Origin: Rhizobium sp. Leaf306
GTDB taxonomy: Bacteria; Pseudomonadota; Alphaproteobacteria; Rhizobiales; Rhizobiaceae
DNA length: 64,000 nt
Assembly: GCF_001423425.1 (NCBI RefSeq)
Contig: NZ_LMNX01000002.1
Coordinates: 1,054,001 to 1,118,000, forward strand
Direction: 5' to 3'
The notes beneath the pieces were generated by a model. It did not search any database. It saw only the letters and a list, made by a program, of their open reading frames with translations, and was not told the DNA's origin. Of the stretch, positions 1-10,621 are shown piece after piece (position 1 is the stretch's first letter; the number at the start of each line of letters is the position of its first letter). The position numbers and the translations under genes are program-made.

Positions 1-323
1 GCGACCAGTCTCGCTGCAGCCTTGCCGCAATCCGTCAGCGTCAGCGGATCGGGCATCAGTGACCGGATGGTCGGATCAAGGAAGGCCGGGGCATCGTCGA
101 GCGTCACGCCGCGGCCGGCAAGCACGCGAGCGACCAGTTCGGGAATGCCATGGATCTGGCTGATGGCAAGCGCGCGGTTCTGCGCCGCCTGGTCGAGCCG
201 CGACACCCAGCGCTGGCCACTCACCGATTGCTCTACGTTCAGGAACGCGCGCGGTACCGGATCGACCGGTGACGTTGTCATGGAGAGGCTGCTGGCGATT
301 GAGGTGGTCGATTGGGTGGTCAT
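1..323 (-). CDS. recJ: Single-stranded-DNA exonuclease RecJ, N-terminal part
   Basis: The gene is cut by the left window edge; only about the first 107 residues are visible. RecJ is a 5'-3' exonuclease on single-stranded DNA that acts in recombination and mismatch repair. The visible part contains the usual bacterial RecJ N-terminal pattern: an FLNVEQSVSGQRW-like opening, a helical stretch ending IHGIPELVARVLAGRG, then DAPAFLDPTIRSLMPDP. The catalytic DHH motifs lie outside the window. The ATG at 323 is the most upstream start; an in-frame ATG at 281 is an alternative. It lies downstream of hom on the same strand, with 111 bases between them. Confidence 0.85.
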   Translation of the reverse strand, partial: MTTQSTTSIASSLSMTTSPVDPVPRAFLNVEQSVSGQRWVSRLDQAAQNRALAISQIHGIPELVARVLAGRGVTLDDAPAFLDPTIRSLMPDPLTLTDCGKAAARLV

Positions 324-434
324 TCAGCCGTTTTAGCGCATCGGCGCATCAACAGTAATCTGTTTTCGGCAGCGGACGTGGCCTCGGCGAAAAAACACTG
401 GGGCCAGTCTAGTGCGGCTCAACGGCTGCGTGGG

Positions 435-1754
435 TCACATGTCCTTGGGCCGTTCGATCCGGATGACCTGCGGCTCGCCAACCAGATAGCTTTCGGCCTT
501 GATGGCGTCGACGGCCTTGCGGACCGAGTCCTCCATCGTCGCGTGCGTGACAAGGATGATCGTCTTCGACATCACGGACGAATCGGGCTTCGAGCGCTGG
601 ACGATCGATTCCAGCGAGATGGCGTTCTCGGCCATGCGGGCAGCGATCGAGGCGAAGACGCCGGTCCGGTCGGCAACGGTCAGCCGGATGAAATAACCGC
701 CTTCGTGGCTCTGCATCTGGGCGCGCTTGTAAGGTGCCAGCGAAGCCGCCGGTGTGCCGAGAACCGGAACCTGCTGCGCACCCGGGCGGCTCTTGGCGAT
801 GTCGGCGATGTCACCGAGCACGGAAGATGCCGTTGCATTGCCACCGGCGCCTGGGCCGACCATCAGCAGTTCGCCGAGGATATCGGATTCGATCGCCACG
901 GCATTCGTCACGCCATCGACCTGCGCGATAACCGAATCACGGGGCACCATGGTCGGGTGAACGCGCTGCTCGATCCCTGTTTCGGTGCGCTGCGCGACGC
1001 CGAGCAGCTTGATGCGGTAGCCGAGATCGGCGGCGGCGTGGATATCGTCGATCGAGATATTGGTGATCCCTTCGAGATAGATCTCGTCGGGGGCGATCTG
1101 GGTGCCGAAAGCAAGCGTCGTTAGGATTGCCAGCTTGTGTGCCGTGTCGTTGCCCTCGATATCGAAGGCCGGATCGGCTTCGGCATAGCCCAGCCGCTGC
1201 GCTTCCTTGAGGCAGTCGGCAAACGACAGGCCCTCCTTCTCCATCCGGGTCAGGATGTAATTGCAGGTGCCGTTCATGATGCCGTAGACACGCGAAATCG
1301 TGTTGCCGGTCAGAGACTCGCGAAGGGCCTTGATGACGGGGATACCGCCGGCAACCGCTGCCTCGAAATTGAGGAGTGCGCCGTTTTCTTCGGCGATCCT
1401 TGCGAGTTCGACGCCGGATGCGGCGAGCAGCGCCTTGTTGGCTGTCACCACATGGAGACCACGCCGCAAGGCTGCGCGCACAGAATCCGCAGCGGCGCCC
1501 TCGGCGCCGCCCATCAGCTCCACGAACACGTCGATCTCAGCGTTTGCTGCCAGTTCTTCGGCGCTGTCGAACCAGGTCACGGCAGAGAGATCGATCCCGC
1601 GGTCGCGGGTGCGGTCTCTCGCCGTCACGGCGGCAATCTCGATCGGGCGTCCGCAGGTGACCGCAAGTTCGTTGGCACGGGTCTGGATGATGCGAACGAG
1701 CGAGGCACCGACAGTGCCAAGACCCGCAATGCCGACTTTGAGGGCATCTGCCAT
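435..1754 (-). CDS. hom: Homoserine dehydrogenase
   Basis: This 439-residue protein reduces aspartate semialdehyde to homoserine with NAD(P)H, the branch point to threonine and methionine. The N-terminus carries the Rossmann glycine motif GLGTVG (residues 11-16). TANKALLA (about 104-111) and NGTCNYIL (about 161-168) are family signatures, followed by GYAEADPAFDIEGNDTAHKL around 189-208. The last 85 or so residues form an ACT domain (GGYFIRLTVADRTGVFASIA), the usual site of feedback control by threonine. Length and domain order match standard bacterial Hom. The next gene upstream is an AlaC-type aminotransferase 81 bases away, and the two could be co-transcribed. Confidence 0.97.
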   Translation of the reverse strand: MADALKVGIAGLGTVGASLVRIIQTRANELAVTCGRPIEIAAVTARDRTRDRGIDLSAVTWFDSAEELAANAEIDVFVELMGGAEGAAADSVRAALRRGLHVVTANKALLAASGVELARIAEENGALLNFEAAVAGGIPVIKALRESLTGNTISRVYGIMNGTCNYILTRMEKEGLSFADCLKEAQRLGYAEADPAFDIEGNDTAHKLAILTTLAFGTQIAPDEIYLEGITNISIDDIHAAADLGYRIKLLGVAQRTETGIEQRVHPTMVPRDSVIAQVDGVTNAVAIESDILGELLMVGPGAGGNATASSVLGDIADIAKSRPGAQQVPVLGTPAASLAPYKRAQMQSHEGGYFIRLTVADRTGVFASIAARMAENAISLESIVQRSKPDSSVMSKTIILVTHATMEDSVRKAVDAIKAESYLVGEPQVIRIERPKDM

Positions 1755-1835
1755 GATAGTTTTCCTGGTATTTTGGGAGACTGGGGCGGTCAGAACGGCC
1801 GCCCCTCAAATCGTGATCGGCGGCCCGGTTCGCTG

Positions 1836-3056
1836 TCAGCGACGCGTGTTGAGCGTAATCACGTTGTGCATCGTATCGTCTGCCGTCGACAGAAACTTCT
1901 TGATGCTGCGGGCGGCCTGGCGAATGCGATGCTCGTTTTCGACCAGTGCGAGGCGAACGTAGTCGTCGCCCATCTCACCGAAACCGACACCGGGTGCGAC
2001 GGCAACGTGCGCCTTCTCGACGAGAAGCTTGGAGAATTCCAGACTCCCGAGATGGCGGAACTTTTCCGGAATTTTCGCCCAGGCAAACATGGTCGCCGGT
2101 GGTGGCGGTACGTCGAAACCGGCCTTGCCGAAGCTCTCGACCATCACGTCACGGCGACGCTTGTAGACGCTGCGCACTTCCGCGATATCGGCACCGTCAC
2201 CGTTCAGCGCGTGGGCTGCAGCCACCTGGATCGGCGTGAACGCGCCATAATCAAGGTAGGATTTGACGCGCGTCAGCGCTGCGATCAGCCGCTCGTTGCC
2301 GACAGCAAAGCCCATGCGCCAGCCGGGCATGGAGAAGGTTTTCGACATCGAGGTGAACTCGACGGCCACATCCATCGCACCCGGCACTTCGAGAACCGAA
2401 GGTGGCGGGTTGTTGTCGTCGAAGTAGATCTCCGAATAGGCAAGATCGGAGAGCACGATGATCTCGTGCTTCTTCGCAAACGCGATCACTTCCCTATAGA
2501 AATCCAGCGACGCGATATGCGCGGTCGGGTTGGATGGGTAATTGATGATGAGTGCCAGCGGCTTCGGGATCGAATGCTTCACCGCGCGTTCCAGCGGCGG
2601 AAAGAAGCTATCGTCCGGCTCGACAGACATGGAGCGGATCACGCCGCCCGCCATCAGGAAGCCGAAGGCGTGGATAGGGTATGTCGGATTGGGGCAGAGG
2701 ATGACGTCACCGGGCGCGGTGATCGCCTGCGCCATGTTGGCGAAGCCTTCTTTGGAGCCGAGCGTTGCCACGACCTGCGTATCCGGGTTCAGCTTCACAC
2801 CAAACCGGCGCGCATAGTAAGCGGCCTGGGCGCGGCGAAGGCCTGGAATGCCCTTGGAGGAGGAGTAGCGGTGCGTGCGCGGATCCTGGACGACTTCGCA
2901 GAGCTTGTCCACGATCGCCTGCGGAGTGGGTAGATCAGGATTGCCCATGCCGAGATCGATAATGTCCGCGCCACCCGCTCGCGCGCTTGCTTTCAAACGG
3001 TTCACCTGTTCGAAAACGTAGGGCGGCAGACGCCGGACTTTATGAAACTCTTCCAT
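1836..3056 (-). CDS. alaC: AlaC-type class I/II aminotransferase
   Basis: A 406-residue PLP-dependent fold type I aminotransferase. It closely resembles E. coli AlaC (YfdZ), which makes alanine from pyruvate with glutamate; rhizobial relatives are often labelled LL-diaminopimelate aminotransferase. Diagnostic stretches are VRRLPPYVFEQVNRLK at the N-terminus, IDLGMGNPDLPTP, NYPSNPTA, and SMSKTFSMPGWRMGF with the Schiff-base lysine near residue 239. The ATG at 3056 is preferred because GAGGA lies six bases upstream; a TTG at 3068 would lack a good site. The exact substrate cannot be told from sequence. Its placement next to hom suits aspartate-family or alanine metabolism. Confidence 0.88.
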   Translation of the reverse strand: MEEFHKVRRLPPYVFEQVNRLKASARAGGADIIDLGMGNPDLPTPQAIVDKLCEVVQDPRTHRYSSSKGIPGLRRAQAAYYARRFGVKLNPDTQVVATLGSKEGFANMAQAITAPGDVILCPNPTYPIHAFGFLMAGGVIRSMSVEPDDSFFPPLERAVKHSIPKPLALIINYPSNPTAHIASLDFYREVIAFAKKHEIIVLSDLAYSEIYFDDNNPPPSVLEVPGAMDVAVEFTSMSKTFSMPGWRMGFAVGNERLIAALTRVKSYLDYGAFTPIQVAAAHALNGDGADIAEVRSVYKRRRDVMVESFGKAGFDVPPPPATMFAWAKIPEKFRHLGSLEFSKLLVEKAHVAVAPGVGFGEMGDDYVRLALVENEHRIRQAARSIKKFLSTADDTMHNVITLNTRR

Positions 3057-3185
3057 GTTGTTCCTCAAGGATGAAATCGAAGCAGAGTTCGTCCCTCTGC
3101 TCGCGCCTCACTTTATGCCATTTTTGCTTTGCGGCCAAATGTCCTCAAACGCAATAGCAATATCCGGCCGGATCGGCTCGTCGCG

Positions 3186-3590
3186 CTACTGGCCGGTAAT
3201 ATCGGCCTGGGCATCCTTGCCGTGATCGGTGGCGAGCTTGCGGTACTCGACCACACGACGCTGATACTCCGCTTCGGAGATGGTGCCGGACTTGCGGGCT
3301 CGGGCAAGCGATGCCATGCGCGGCTCGGTCTTCTGATAGTCGGCGTCTTCGATCTGCTCGTTGGCAGCGCGAAGCGTATAGTCGAATGTGGGATATGTGC
3401 CGGTGTCGCGCTTGACGATCGGACCCGGAGGCGGTGCCGTCCTGGTCTGCGTGATGACGGCCGGTGGCGGCGTGTTGGGAATGCCGTCATCCAGCGCAAA
3501 GCTGTTGCTGTTGCAGCCGGACACAAGAGGCATGGCGCCGATACCGATGAAAAGCGGTAACCAGCCGATGCGACGCCTCAGTTTTTCCAT
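3186..3590 (-). CDS. Small predicted lipoprotein, unknown function
   Basis: About 134 residues. The N-terminus has two positive patches (MEKLRRR), a hydrophobic stretch, and a lipobox LVSGC with the acylated cysteine near residue 26, so it should be a lipoprotein. A proline-rich linker follows (NTPPPAV, TAPPPGP). The C-terminal part is charged and helical, ending in a GTISEAEYQRRVVEYRKL segment that loosely recalls SHOCT-like tails. An upstream in-frame ATG at 3602 is possible. The gene is divergent from phaC and upstream of the aminotransferase. I do not recognise a named family. Confidence 0.75.
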   Translation of the reverse strand: MEKLRRRIGWLPLFIGIGAMPLVSGCNSNSFALDDGIPNTPPPAVITQTRTAPPPGPIVKRDTGTYPTFDYTLRAANEQIEDADYQKTEPRMASLARARKSGTISEAEYQRRVVEYRKLATDHGKDAQADITGQ

Positions 3591-3711
3591 GTCCGTACCC
3601 ATTTTCTGTCGCCGGGGCCATCTACCCGGCAGCCTAGCCGCTGGCACTTGTATTCGGTTTCAGCCACAATGTACAAATGAAATCAGACGACAGCTGACGA
3701 GGAGGGCTCGC

Positions 3712-5559
3712 GTGGCGCAAAACTCCGGGGATAAGGGGACAGGCGGTCCGGAATTTCCGGGCTTCGACCCCAAGGCGGTCGAGGCCTATATCGTCAAGGA
3801 CCCGCACGAGATGGCGATGAATTTCGCGCGTGCCATGGAGAACCTCGGCAAGGCTGCATCGGAATGGCTAGCGCCAAGGGAGCGCGGCGATATTCCAGAC
3901 CCCGCGCTCGATCCGCTCAGTGATCTCATCAAGACGCTTTCGCAGGTCACAGAGTACTGGATTTCAGAACCGCAGCGGACGCTGCAAGCGCAAACCCTGC
4001 TGTTCTCAAGCTATATGGGGATCTGGACGAGATCGCTCTCGCAATTCGGAGGCGCGCCACAAGAGAGCGAGCCAGCGCCGCTGCCGAGAGACAAGCGATT
4101 CGCCGACGAGGACTGGGTGAAGAACCCGTTTTTTGCCTTCATGCGGCAAGTCTTCACGGTTACCGCCACCTGGGCCGAGACGCTGGTTGCTGAGGCGCAG
4201 GGGCTGGACGAGCACACGCGGCACAAGGCGGCATTCTACGTGAAGCAGGTGACCGCTGCGTTGTCGCCTGCAAATTTTGCGATCACCAATCCCGAAGTCT
4301 ATCGCGCGACAGTCGCCTCGCACGGAGCCAATCTCGTCACCGGTATGAAAATGCTGGCCGAGGACATCATGGCCGGCGGCGGCGAGCTGAGACTTCGCCA
4401 GACGGATGCCTCCAAGTTTGCGCTCGGCCTCAATATCGCGCTCACGCCCGGCAAGGTCGTCGCCCGCAACGACCTCTGCGAGGTTCTGCAATACGAGGCG
4501 ACGACGGAGACGGTCTTCAAACGGCCGCTGGTCATCGTGCCGCCCTGGATCAACAAGTTCTACATTCTCGACCTGACGCCGCAAAAGAGCTTCATCAAGT
4601 GGTGCGTCGACCGCGGGCACACCGTGTTCGTGATCTCCTGGGTCAACCCGGACAGGCGCCATGCCGCCAAGGGATGGGAAGCCTACCTGCACGAGGGCAT
4701 CAATTTTGCGCTCGACACGATCGAGACGTCGACCGGCGAACGCGAGGTCGATGCGATCGGCTACTGCGTCGGCGGAACGTTGCTGGCCGCTACCCTCGCC
4801 TACCACGCCAAGATAAACGTGAACAGGATCGCATCGGCAACGTTCCTCGCCACCCAGGTCGATTTCACCCATGCGGGCGACCTCAAGGTCTTCGTCGACG
4901 AGGCGCAGGTTTCGACGATCGAGACCTATATGAACGCGACCGGCTATTTCGACGGGTCGAAGATGGCGGCGGCATTCAACATGCTGCGTGCGTCCGAGCT
5001 GATCTGGCCTTACGTGGTCAACAACTACCTCAAGGGACAGGAGCCGCTTCCGTTCGACCTGCTGTATTGGAATTCGGACTCGACCCGGATGACACCTGCC
5101 AACCACGCCTACTACCTGCGCAATTGCTACCTCGATAACAAGCTCTCCAACGGCCTGATGGAACTTGCCGGGGAGCGTCTGTCGCTGAAGGACATCGTCA
5201 TTCCCGTCTATAATCTTGCCACAAGCGAAGACCACATCGCGCCTGCGAAATCCGTGTTCCTCGGCTCGTCGCTGTTCGGCGGTTCCGTCGATTTCGTGCT
5301 GGCTGGATCCGGCCATATCGCCGGCGTCGTCAATCCGCCGGAAAGACGGAAGTACCGATACTGGACCGATGGCCAATTGAAGGACACGCTGGAGGACTGG
5401 GTTGCCGGCTCGCAGGAGCATGAGGGGTCGTGGTGGACGCATTGGCAGGACTGGATCGGACCGAAAGCGGGTGACCAGGTGCCGGCCCGAAAGCCCGGCG
5501 GGTCCGCGCTCACCGCGTTGGCCGACGCACCGGGAACCTACGTTCTCGTCCGCGACTGA
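3712..5559 (+). CDS. phaC: Class I poly(3-hydroxyalkanoate) synthase
   Basis: A 615-residue polymerase that joins (R)-3-hydroxyacyl-CoA units into PHB granules. It has the PhaC N-terminal domain and an alpha/beta-hydrolase catalytic domain with the lipase-like box GYCVGG (residues 350-355, nucleophile Cys352). The neighbouring FVISWVNPD segment (306-314) and later SEDHIAPAKS and GSGHIAGVVNPP supply the catalytic Asp and His. Length fits class I enzymes. The GTG at 3712 is chosen because GAGGAGGG sits about six bases upstream; the frame stays open further upstream, but no family-like sequence is there. sfsA and map follow on the same strand. Confidence 0.96.
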   Translation: MAQNSGDKGTGGPEFPGFDPKAVEAYIVKDPHEMAMNFARAMENLGKAASEWLAPRERGDIPDPALDPLSDLIKTLSQVTEYWISEPQRTLQAQTLLFSSYMGIWTRSLSQFGGAPQESEPAPLPRDKRFADEDWVKNPFFAFMRQVFTVTATWAETLVAEAQGLDEHTRHKAAFYVKQVTAALSPANFAITNPEVYRATVASHGANLVTGMKMLAEDIMAGGGELRLRQTDASKFALGLNIALTPGKVVARNDLCEVLQYEATTETVFKRPLVIVPPWINKFYILDLTPQKSFIKWCVDRGHTVFVISWVNPDRRHAAKGWEAYLHEGINFALDTIETSTGEREVDAIGYCVGGTLLAATLAYHAKINVNRIASATFLATQVDFTHAGDLKVFVDEAQVSTIETYMNATGYFDGSKMAAAFNMLRASELIWPYVVNNYLKGQEPLPFDLLYWNSDSTRMTPANHAYYLRNCYLDNKLSNGLMELAGERLSLKDIVIPVYNLATSEDHIAPAKSVFLGSSLFGGSVDFVLAGSGHIAGVVNPPERRKYRYWTDGQLKDTLEDWVAGSQEHEGSWWTHWQDWIGPKAGDQVPARKPGGSALTALADAPGTYVLVRD

Positions 5560-5586
5560 CACTTCCCAGCATTCCAGAAGAACCTC

Positions 5587-6306
5587 ATGCGCTTTGATCC
5601 GCCGCTCGTCTCCGCAACGCTTGTCCAGCGCTACAAGCGCTTCCTGTTCGACGCGGTGCTGGAGGATGGCACGCCGTTTACCGGGTCGTGTCCGAATACC
5701 GGCTCCATGCGGGGATTGACGGAGCCCGGGTCGAGGATCTGGGTATCGGAGCATGACAGCCCGACCCGCAAATACCGTCACATGTTCGAAATGGTCGAGG
5801 CCGGCGGCAAGATGGTCGGCATCAATACCGGACTGCCCAACAGGCTAACCGAAGAAGCGATCCGTGCCGGCCTGATCCCCAGCCTTTCCGGCTACGGCAC
5901 GATCCTGCGCGAGCAGAGATACGGGCGTAACTCCCGCATCGACTTTCTCCTCAAGCAGGAAAATCTGCCGGATGCCTACGTGGAAGTGAAGAACGTCCAT
6001 TTCAGCCGTTCAGCGGGGCTCGCCGAATTTCCTGACACCGTGACGAAGCGCGGCGCCAAGCATCTCGAGGAGCTCGGCGATATGGTGGAGACAGGTCACC
6101 GGGCGGTGATGATCTACCTCATTCAGCGTCACGACTGCACGCGGTTTTCGATCTGCAGCGATCTCGACCCGATGTATGCGATCGCATTCGCTCGTGCCAA
6201 GGCGCGCGGCGTCGAGGCCTATGCGCTCCGCTGCCGCGTCACTCGCGAGGAAATCATAGCGTCGGGAATGGTTATGATGGACGAACCCCGCCCCTCTGTT
6301 TTATGA
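5587..6306 (+). CDS. sfsA: SfsA, DNA-binding/sugar-fermentation-stimulation family protein
   Basis: A 239-residue SfsA-family protein. E. coli SfsA was named for stimulating maltose genes; the fold combines an OB-like N-terminal domain with a nuclease-like C-terminal domain. Characteristic stretches are [59 protein letters not shown] and AVMIYLIQR. Full length for the family. It starts 27 bases after phaC and its end overlaps open frame just before map, so a phaC-sfsA-map-radC transcript is plausible. The physiological role in rhizobia is not known. Confidence 0.95.
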   Translation: MRFDPPLVSATLVQRYKRFLFDAVLEDGTPFTGSCPNTGSMRGLTEPGSRIWVSEHDSPTRKYRHMFEMVEAGGKMVGINTGLPNRLTEEAIRAGLIPSLSGYGTILREQRYGRNSRIDFLLKQENLPDAYVEVKNVHFSRSAGLAEFPDTVTKRGAKHLEELGDMVETGHRAVMIYLIQRHDCTRFSICSDLDPMYAIAFARAKARGVEAYALRCRVTREEIIASGMVMMDEPRPSVL

Positions 6307-6332
6307 ACTGTGGGAGTTGCGAGAGAAATATC

Positions 6333-7172
6333 ATGGTCAATTACATCGAGGCGGTTTCCGCCCCCTCAAAAAACACGGGTGCTATCCGTCTATACGATAC
6401 GGCGCAGGATTTTGACGGCATGCGCAAGGCCTGCCAGCTGACGGCGCGCTGCCTCGACGAACTTGCGGCGATCGTTCAGCCGGGCATCACCACCAATGCG
6501 ATCGACCGTTTCGTGTTCGAGTTCGGCATGGACAATGGCGCCCTTCCCGCAACGCTTGGCTATCGCGGCTACAAATACTCGGTCTGCACCTCGATCAACC
6601 ATGTCGTCTGCCACGGGATGCCTGAGGACAAGCCGCTGCGCGAGGGCGATATCGTCAATATCGACGTCACCTATATCCTCGATGGCTGGCACGGCGATTC
6701 CAGCCGCATGTATCCGGTCGGACAGATCAAACGCGCTGCCGAACGGTTGATGGACGTGACCTACGAATGCCTTCTGCGGGGCATCGCAGCCGTGAAGCCC
6801 GGCGCCCGCACCGGCGCGATCGGCGAAGCGATCCAGTCCTATGCGGAGGCCGAGCGCTGCTCGGTCGTGCGCGATTTCTGCGGCCACGGCGTCGGTCGTC
6901 TGTTCCACGACTCTCCGAACATCCTGCACTACGGCCGCGCCGACGAAGGTCCGGAAATCCGGGAAGGCATGATCTTCACCATCGAGCCGATGATCAATCT
7001 CGGCAAGCCGCATGTGAAGGTCCTGTCCGACGGCTGGACTGCGGTCACCCGTGACCGGTCGCTGTCTGCTCAGTACGAGCATGCGGTCGGTGTTACCGCG
7101 ACGGGATGCGAGGTGTTCACCCTGTCGCCCGGCGGTCTCGACCGGCCCGGCCTGCCTCCATTGCAGGCCTGA
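6333..7172 (+). CDS. map: Type I methionine aminopeptidase
   Basis: A 279-residue enzyme that removes the initiator methionine from nascent proteins. The five metal ligands are all visible: Asp111 and Asp122 ([16 protein letters not shown]), His185 (CGHGVG), Glu218 (FTIEPM) and Glu249 (QYEH); substrate-binding His94 lies in VCHGMP. The ATG at 6333 is preferred over one 30 bases upstream because the extra residues ([10 protein letters not shown]) are not family-like. The stop is two bases before the radC start, so the two are translationally close. Confidence 0.96.
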   Translation: MVNYIEAVSAPSKNTGAIRLYDTAQDFDGMRKACQLTARCLDELAAIVQPGITTNAIDRFVFEFGMDNGALPATLGYRGYKYSVCTSINHVVCHGMPEDKPLREGDIVNIDVTYILDGWHGDSSRMYPVGQIKRAAERLMDVTYECLLRGIAAVKPGARTGAIGEAIQSYAEAERCSVVRDFCGHGVGRLFHDSPNILHYGRADEGPEIREGMIFTIEPMINLGKPHVKVLSDGWTAVTRDRSLSAQYEHAVGVTATGCEVFTLSPGGLDRPGLPPLQA

Positions 7173-7174
7173 CC

Positions 7175-7999
7175 ATGACCAACCCGCCCGTCTCCTCGCA
7201 TGACCCTATGGAAGCAGAAGAGGACGACGGGGCGGCCCTGTCTATCGATGAACGCGGGTTCTTTGCCGAGACGCAGTCCAAGAGGCCGACGGCCAAACTT
7301 CCGCAAATCGGATCCCCTGCCGTCACGCAAGAACATTACCACGGCCACCGTGAGCGGTTGCGGGAGAAGTACCGGGACCACGGCGACGCTTCGCTGGCAG
7401 ACTACGAGATTCTCGAACTCCTGCTTTTCCGCTCCATCCCGAGGCGCGATACCAAGCCGCTAGCGAAAGCGCTGATCGCCCGCTTCGGAAACCTTGCCAG
7501 CGTGCTCGGTGCCCCGCTCGGACTGCTTCAGGAGGTCAAGGGTATCGGCGAGGCCGTCGCGCTTGACCTCAAGCTCGTCGCGACGACGGGTCAGCGGATG
7601 CTTCGAAGCGAGTTGCGGGGCAAGCAGGTGCTCTCGTCCTGGTCTTCGGTGATTGATTACTGCCATGCCGCCATGGCCTATGAGGCCCGCGAACAGTTCC
7701 GAGTGCTCTTCCTCGACAAGCGCAACGCGCTGATCGCGGACGAGATACAGGGGCATGGGACGGTGGACCACACGCCCGTCTATCCGCGCGAAGTGGTGCG
7801 GCGAGCCCTGGAGCTTTCGGCGACGGCGCTCATCCTCGTCCACAACCATCCCAGTGGCGATCCCACCCCGTCACGCGCCGATATCGACATGACGCGGACG
7901 ATCGTCGAGACGGCAAAGCCACTCGGCATCACCGTCCACGACCACATCATCATCGGCAAGGACGGTCATGCCAGCCTCAAGGGGCTGAAGCTGATCTGA
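7175..7999 (+). CDS. radC: RadC/JAB domain protein (MPN+ family)
   Basis: A 274-residue RadC-family protein. The N-terminal half has the UPF0758 helix-hairpin-helix part ([19 protein letters not shown]). The C-terminal JAB/MPN+ domain carries the metalloprotease-like motif [14 protein letters not shown] with His223, His225 and Asp236. Despite the name, a direct DNA-repair role was withdrawn for E. coli RadC; the molecular function is uncertain. The first 45 residues are acidic and poorly conserved. The ATG at 7175 lies two bases after the map stop. Confidence 0.94.
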   Translation: MTNPPVSSHDPMEAEEDDGAALSIDERGFFAETQSKRPTAKLPQIGSPAVTQEHYHGHRERLREKYRDHGDASLADYEILELLLFRSIPRRDTKPLAKALIARFGNLASVLGAPLGLLQEVKGIGEAVALDLKLVATTGQRMLRSELRGKQVLSSWSSVIDYCHAAMAYEAREQFRVLFLDKRNALIADEIQGHGTVDHTPVYPREVVRRALELSATALILVHNHPSGDPTPSRADIDMTRTIVETAKPLGITVHDHIIIGKDGHASLKGLKLI

Positions 8000-8016
8000 C
8001 CCTCAGCGACTGACGA

Positions 8017-9843
8017 TCACGCTACCTGTACGACATGGCCGTCGGAGACTTCGCGATACTCGCGAACCGGTGGCCGGTAATCCATGCCGCGCACCGGGCT
8101 TTTCAGCTCGTCGTTGGAAATGCCCCGTCTGATCCCCCGCCTTGCCGGATCCGGCACAGGCACGGCCGCCATGAGCTTCTTGGTGTACGGATGCTGCGGA
8201 TTGTCGAACACGGCCGCCCGCGGCCCGATCTCGACGATTTCACCGAGATACATGACCGCCACCCGGTGGCTGACCCGTTCCACCACCGCCATGTCGTGAC
8301 TGATGAACAGGAAGGACAGGTTGAGGCTCTGCTGCAGATCGAGCAGGAGGTTGCAGACTTGCGCCTTGATCGACACGTCCAGCGCCGACACGCTTTCATC
8401 GGCAACGATCACCTTCGGATCGAGCGCAAGCGCCCGCGCAATCGCGATGCGCTGGCGCTGGCCGCCCGAAAATTCGTGCGGGTAGCGTTTTGCCATGTCG
8501 GCGGAAAGACCGACCTTTTCTAGGAGATCGGCAGTCTTTTCCCGAGCCTGTTTCACCGTGCCGAGCCGGTGCTTGATGAACGGTTCGGATATCGCCGAAC
8601 CCACCGTCATGCGCGGATTGAGCGATGAGAACGGATCCTGGAAGATCATCTGGACGGACTTGCGCATGTTGCGCAGGCTGACCTGGTCGAGCCGCAGGAC
8701 ATCGTAGCCATCGAGCGAGATATCGCCGCCGGTCGGATCGACGAGGCGCATGATCGAGCGGCCCGTGGTCGACTTGCCGCAGCCGGATTCACCGACCAGG
8801 GCCAGCGTTTCGCCCTGGAACAGATCGAAGGACACATTTTCCACCGCATGCACGGAGCCTGTCTGGCGCGACAGGAGGCCGGAGCGGATCGGGAAACGGG
8901 TCACCAGGTTCTTGACGCTAAGGACCGGTGTGCGGCCCTTTTCCACGGTGCCGGCCACTTCGATCGGCTCGACGGCCAACCCGGTTTTCATGTCGACCAC
9001 GGGGAAGCGGGTGGGCCAGGCGTGGTTCTGCATCGAACCCAGCTTCGGCACCGCCGAGAGCAGTGCCCGCGTATACGGATGCTTGCCGCAATGGAAAATC
9101 TCCTCGGTCGGGCCGGTCTCGACCTCGTCGCCGCGGAACATGACGATGGTACGGTCGGCAATCTCGGCGACGACGCCCATGTCATGGGTAATGAAGAGCA
9201 CTGACATGCCCTCTTCTTCCTGCAACACCTTGATGAGATCGAGGATCTGTCCCTGGATGGTGACGTCGAGCGCCGTGGTTGGCTCATCCGCGATCAGAAG
9301 CTTCGGCTTCGAAGCAAGCGCCATGGCAATCATGACGCGCTGACGCATGCCGCCGGAGAACTGGTGCGGATATTCGTCGAACCTAGATTGCGCGTTGGGG
9401 ATCCGCACCTTTTCGAGCAGCCTGACGGTTTCGGCGCGCGCTTCCTGCTTGGACATGCCCTTGTGACGGGTGAGAACCTCCGAAATCTGCCGGCCGATGG
9501 TGAAGATCGGATTGAGCGAGGTCATCGGCTCCTGAAAGATCATCGATGCTTCGTTGCCGCGCACCCCGCGCATGTCCTTTTCAGAAATGGACAGGAGATC
9601 GCGTCCGTTCAGCATAACCTCGCCTTCAATGCGGCTCGTGTTGGACGCAAGCAGGCGCATGATCGACAGGGACGTCACGGATTTTCCCGAGCCGGATTCT
9701 CCGACGATGGCAACGGTTTCGCCAGGCATCACATCGAAGGAGACATTTCGGACGACGCTCTTCCAATCGCCATCGACGAGGAAAGAGGTGGTGAGGTTCT
9801 TGACGGAAAGGACAGGAACAGTCGGCGTGGAGGTCTGGCTCAT
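8017..9843 (-). CDS. Oligopeptide ABC importer, fused double ATPase (GsiA/DppDF type)
   Basis: A 608-residue protein with two complete ATP-binding cassettes, equivalent to fused DppD and DppF. Cassette 1 has Walker A GESGSGKS (48-55), signature FSGGMRQRV (about 162-170) and Walker [10 protein letters not shown]. Cassette 2 has GESGCGKS (351-358), FSGGQRQRI and VIVADESVS. Each is followed by the PYTRALL / PYTKKLM oligopeptide-transporter C-terminal element. It powers the importer whose other parts are at 12447-15836. It is the last gene of that operon, ten bases after the DUF1028 gene. E. coli GsiA, the glutathione importer ATPase, has the same architecture. Confidence 0.96.
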   Translation of the reverse strand: MSQTSTPTVPVLSVKNLTTSFLVDGDWKSVVRNVSFDVMPGETVAIVGESGSGKSVTSLSIMRLLASNTSRIEGEVMLNGRDLLSISEKDMRGVRGNEASMIFQEPMTSLNPIFTIGRQISEVLTRHKGMSKQEARAETVRLLEKVRIPNAQSRFDEYPHQFSGGMRQRVMIAMALASKPKLLIADEPTTALDVTIQGQILDLIKVLQEEEGMSVLFITHDMGVVAEIADRTIVMFRGDEVETGPTEEIFHCGKHPYTRALLSAVPKLGSMQNHAWPTRFPVVDMKTGLAVEPIEVAGTVEKGRTPVLSVKNLVTRFPIRSGLLSRQTGSVHAVENVSFDLFQGETLALVGESGCGKSTTGRSIMRLVDPTGGDISLDGYDVLRLDQVSLRNMRKSVQMIFQDPFSSLNPRMTVGSAISEPFIKHRLGTVKQAREKTADLLEKVGLSADMAKRYPHEFSGGQRQRIAIARALALDPKVIVADESVSALDVSIKAQVCNLLLDLQQSLNLSFLFISHDMAVVERVSHRVAVMYLGEIVEIGPRAAVFDNPQHPYTKKLMAAVPVPDPARRGIRRGISNDELKSPVRGMDYRPPVREYREVSDGHVVQVA

Positions 9844-9853
9844 CGGGTGACCC

Positions 9854-10618
9854 TTACTTGAGCGTCAAAGGAGTGGCGTAGGAGGCTGACGGACGTTTTT
9901 CGGCCAGCCGTTGCGCTTCGAGCGCGGCGATCTTTTCGTCGATAATGCTGCGGTCGATCATGCCGTGCGGGTTTTCCCGGGTCGGCATGGTCTCAGCGAC
10001 GTGCAGGAAGCGCTCCTGCGCAACGGCATAGAGGCGGCGCAGTTCGAAAAGCGGCTCGGGGTGATCATCGGCATTGATCCGTAGCCAGGGATAATCCTGG
10101 TCGCGGTAGATGACGAGCGCTGCCGACTGGCGGCCGCGCTTGTCGCCGCCTGCCGCCTCGCCCGCGTCCATGGCATCGAGCAGGCGTTCGGCAAGCGGTA
10201 CGCCGCGTGCAGTCGCTTCATTGTAGACACGCATCGTCTCGGCAATCACCTGCGGTCCCGCCAGCATGTTTCCCGCAACCGAGACGTTGCGATCCACGAG
10301 ATGACCGGCCCAATCGACGCAGTTTTCACCGGTGAAAGCGGCGTTGCGACCATGGGCGTCGATGAGGTGCATCTGCCGCTGGCGGTGGCCGTCGTCGCGC
10401 GCAGTTAGGCTTGCAATGACCTCATCCGGTGACCTGCCCTCCTCGAGAAGCTTCAGGCCATCGGTTCCATAAAGCGGGCTGACGAAGGCCTGGGTGGCGA
10501 TAGCGCCCACCCTGCCCCTGATATGCGGCACGGCGCATCCAACCGCGAAGAAACGGCTGGCGACGGCTATGCCCAGATGTCCCGTGTCTTGATCACGCGC
10601 GACAATTGACCAGGTCAT
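9854..10618 (-). CDS. DUF1028 family protein (Ntn-hydrolase-like)
   Basis: A 254-residue DUF1028 protein. Hallmarks are [21 protein letters not shown] at the N-terminus, [25 protein letters not shown] and [16 protein letters not shown]. The family is placed in the Ntn-hydrolase clan, so an amide-bond hydrolase is a reasonable guess, but I know of no established reaction. There is no signal peptide, so it should be cytoplasmic. It lies between a gamma-glutamyltransferase-like gene (3 bases apart) and the importer ATPase (10 bases apart). This placement suggests it hydrolyses an imported peptide or one of its products. Confidence 0.92.
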   Translation of the reverse strand: MTWSIVARDQDTGHLGIAVASRFFAVGCAVPHIRGRVGAIATQAFVSPLYGTDGLKLLEEGRSPDEVIASLTARDDGHRQRQMHLIDAHGRNAAFTGENCVDWAGHLVDRNVSVAGNMLAGPQVIAETMRVYNEATARGVPLAERLLDAMDAGEAAGGDKRGRQSAALVIYRDQDYPWLRINADDHPEPLFELRRLYAVAQERFLHVAETMPTRENPHGMIDRSIIDEKIAALEAQRLAEKRPSASYATPLTLK

Positions 10619-10621
10619 GGT

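Noticed and set aside
1137..2933. Open frame of 598 codons opposite hom and the aminotransferase
   Set aside because: It has a composition typical of antisense frames and spans two real genes.
3388..3711. N-terminal extension of phaC
   Set aside because: The frame is open upstream, but the residues overlap the lipoprotein gene on the other strand and are not PhaC-like. The GTG at 3712 has a strong ribosome-binding site.
4006..5781. Open frame of 591 codons opposite phaC
   Set aside because: Antisense shadow; phaC has catalytic motifs and a ribosome-binding site.
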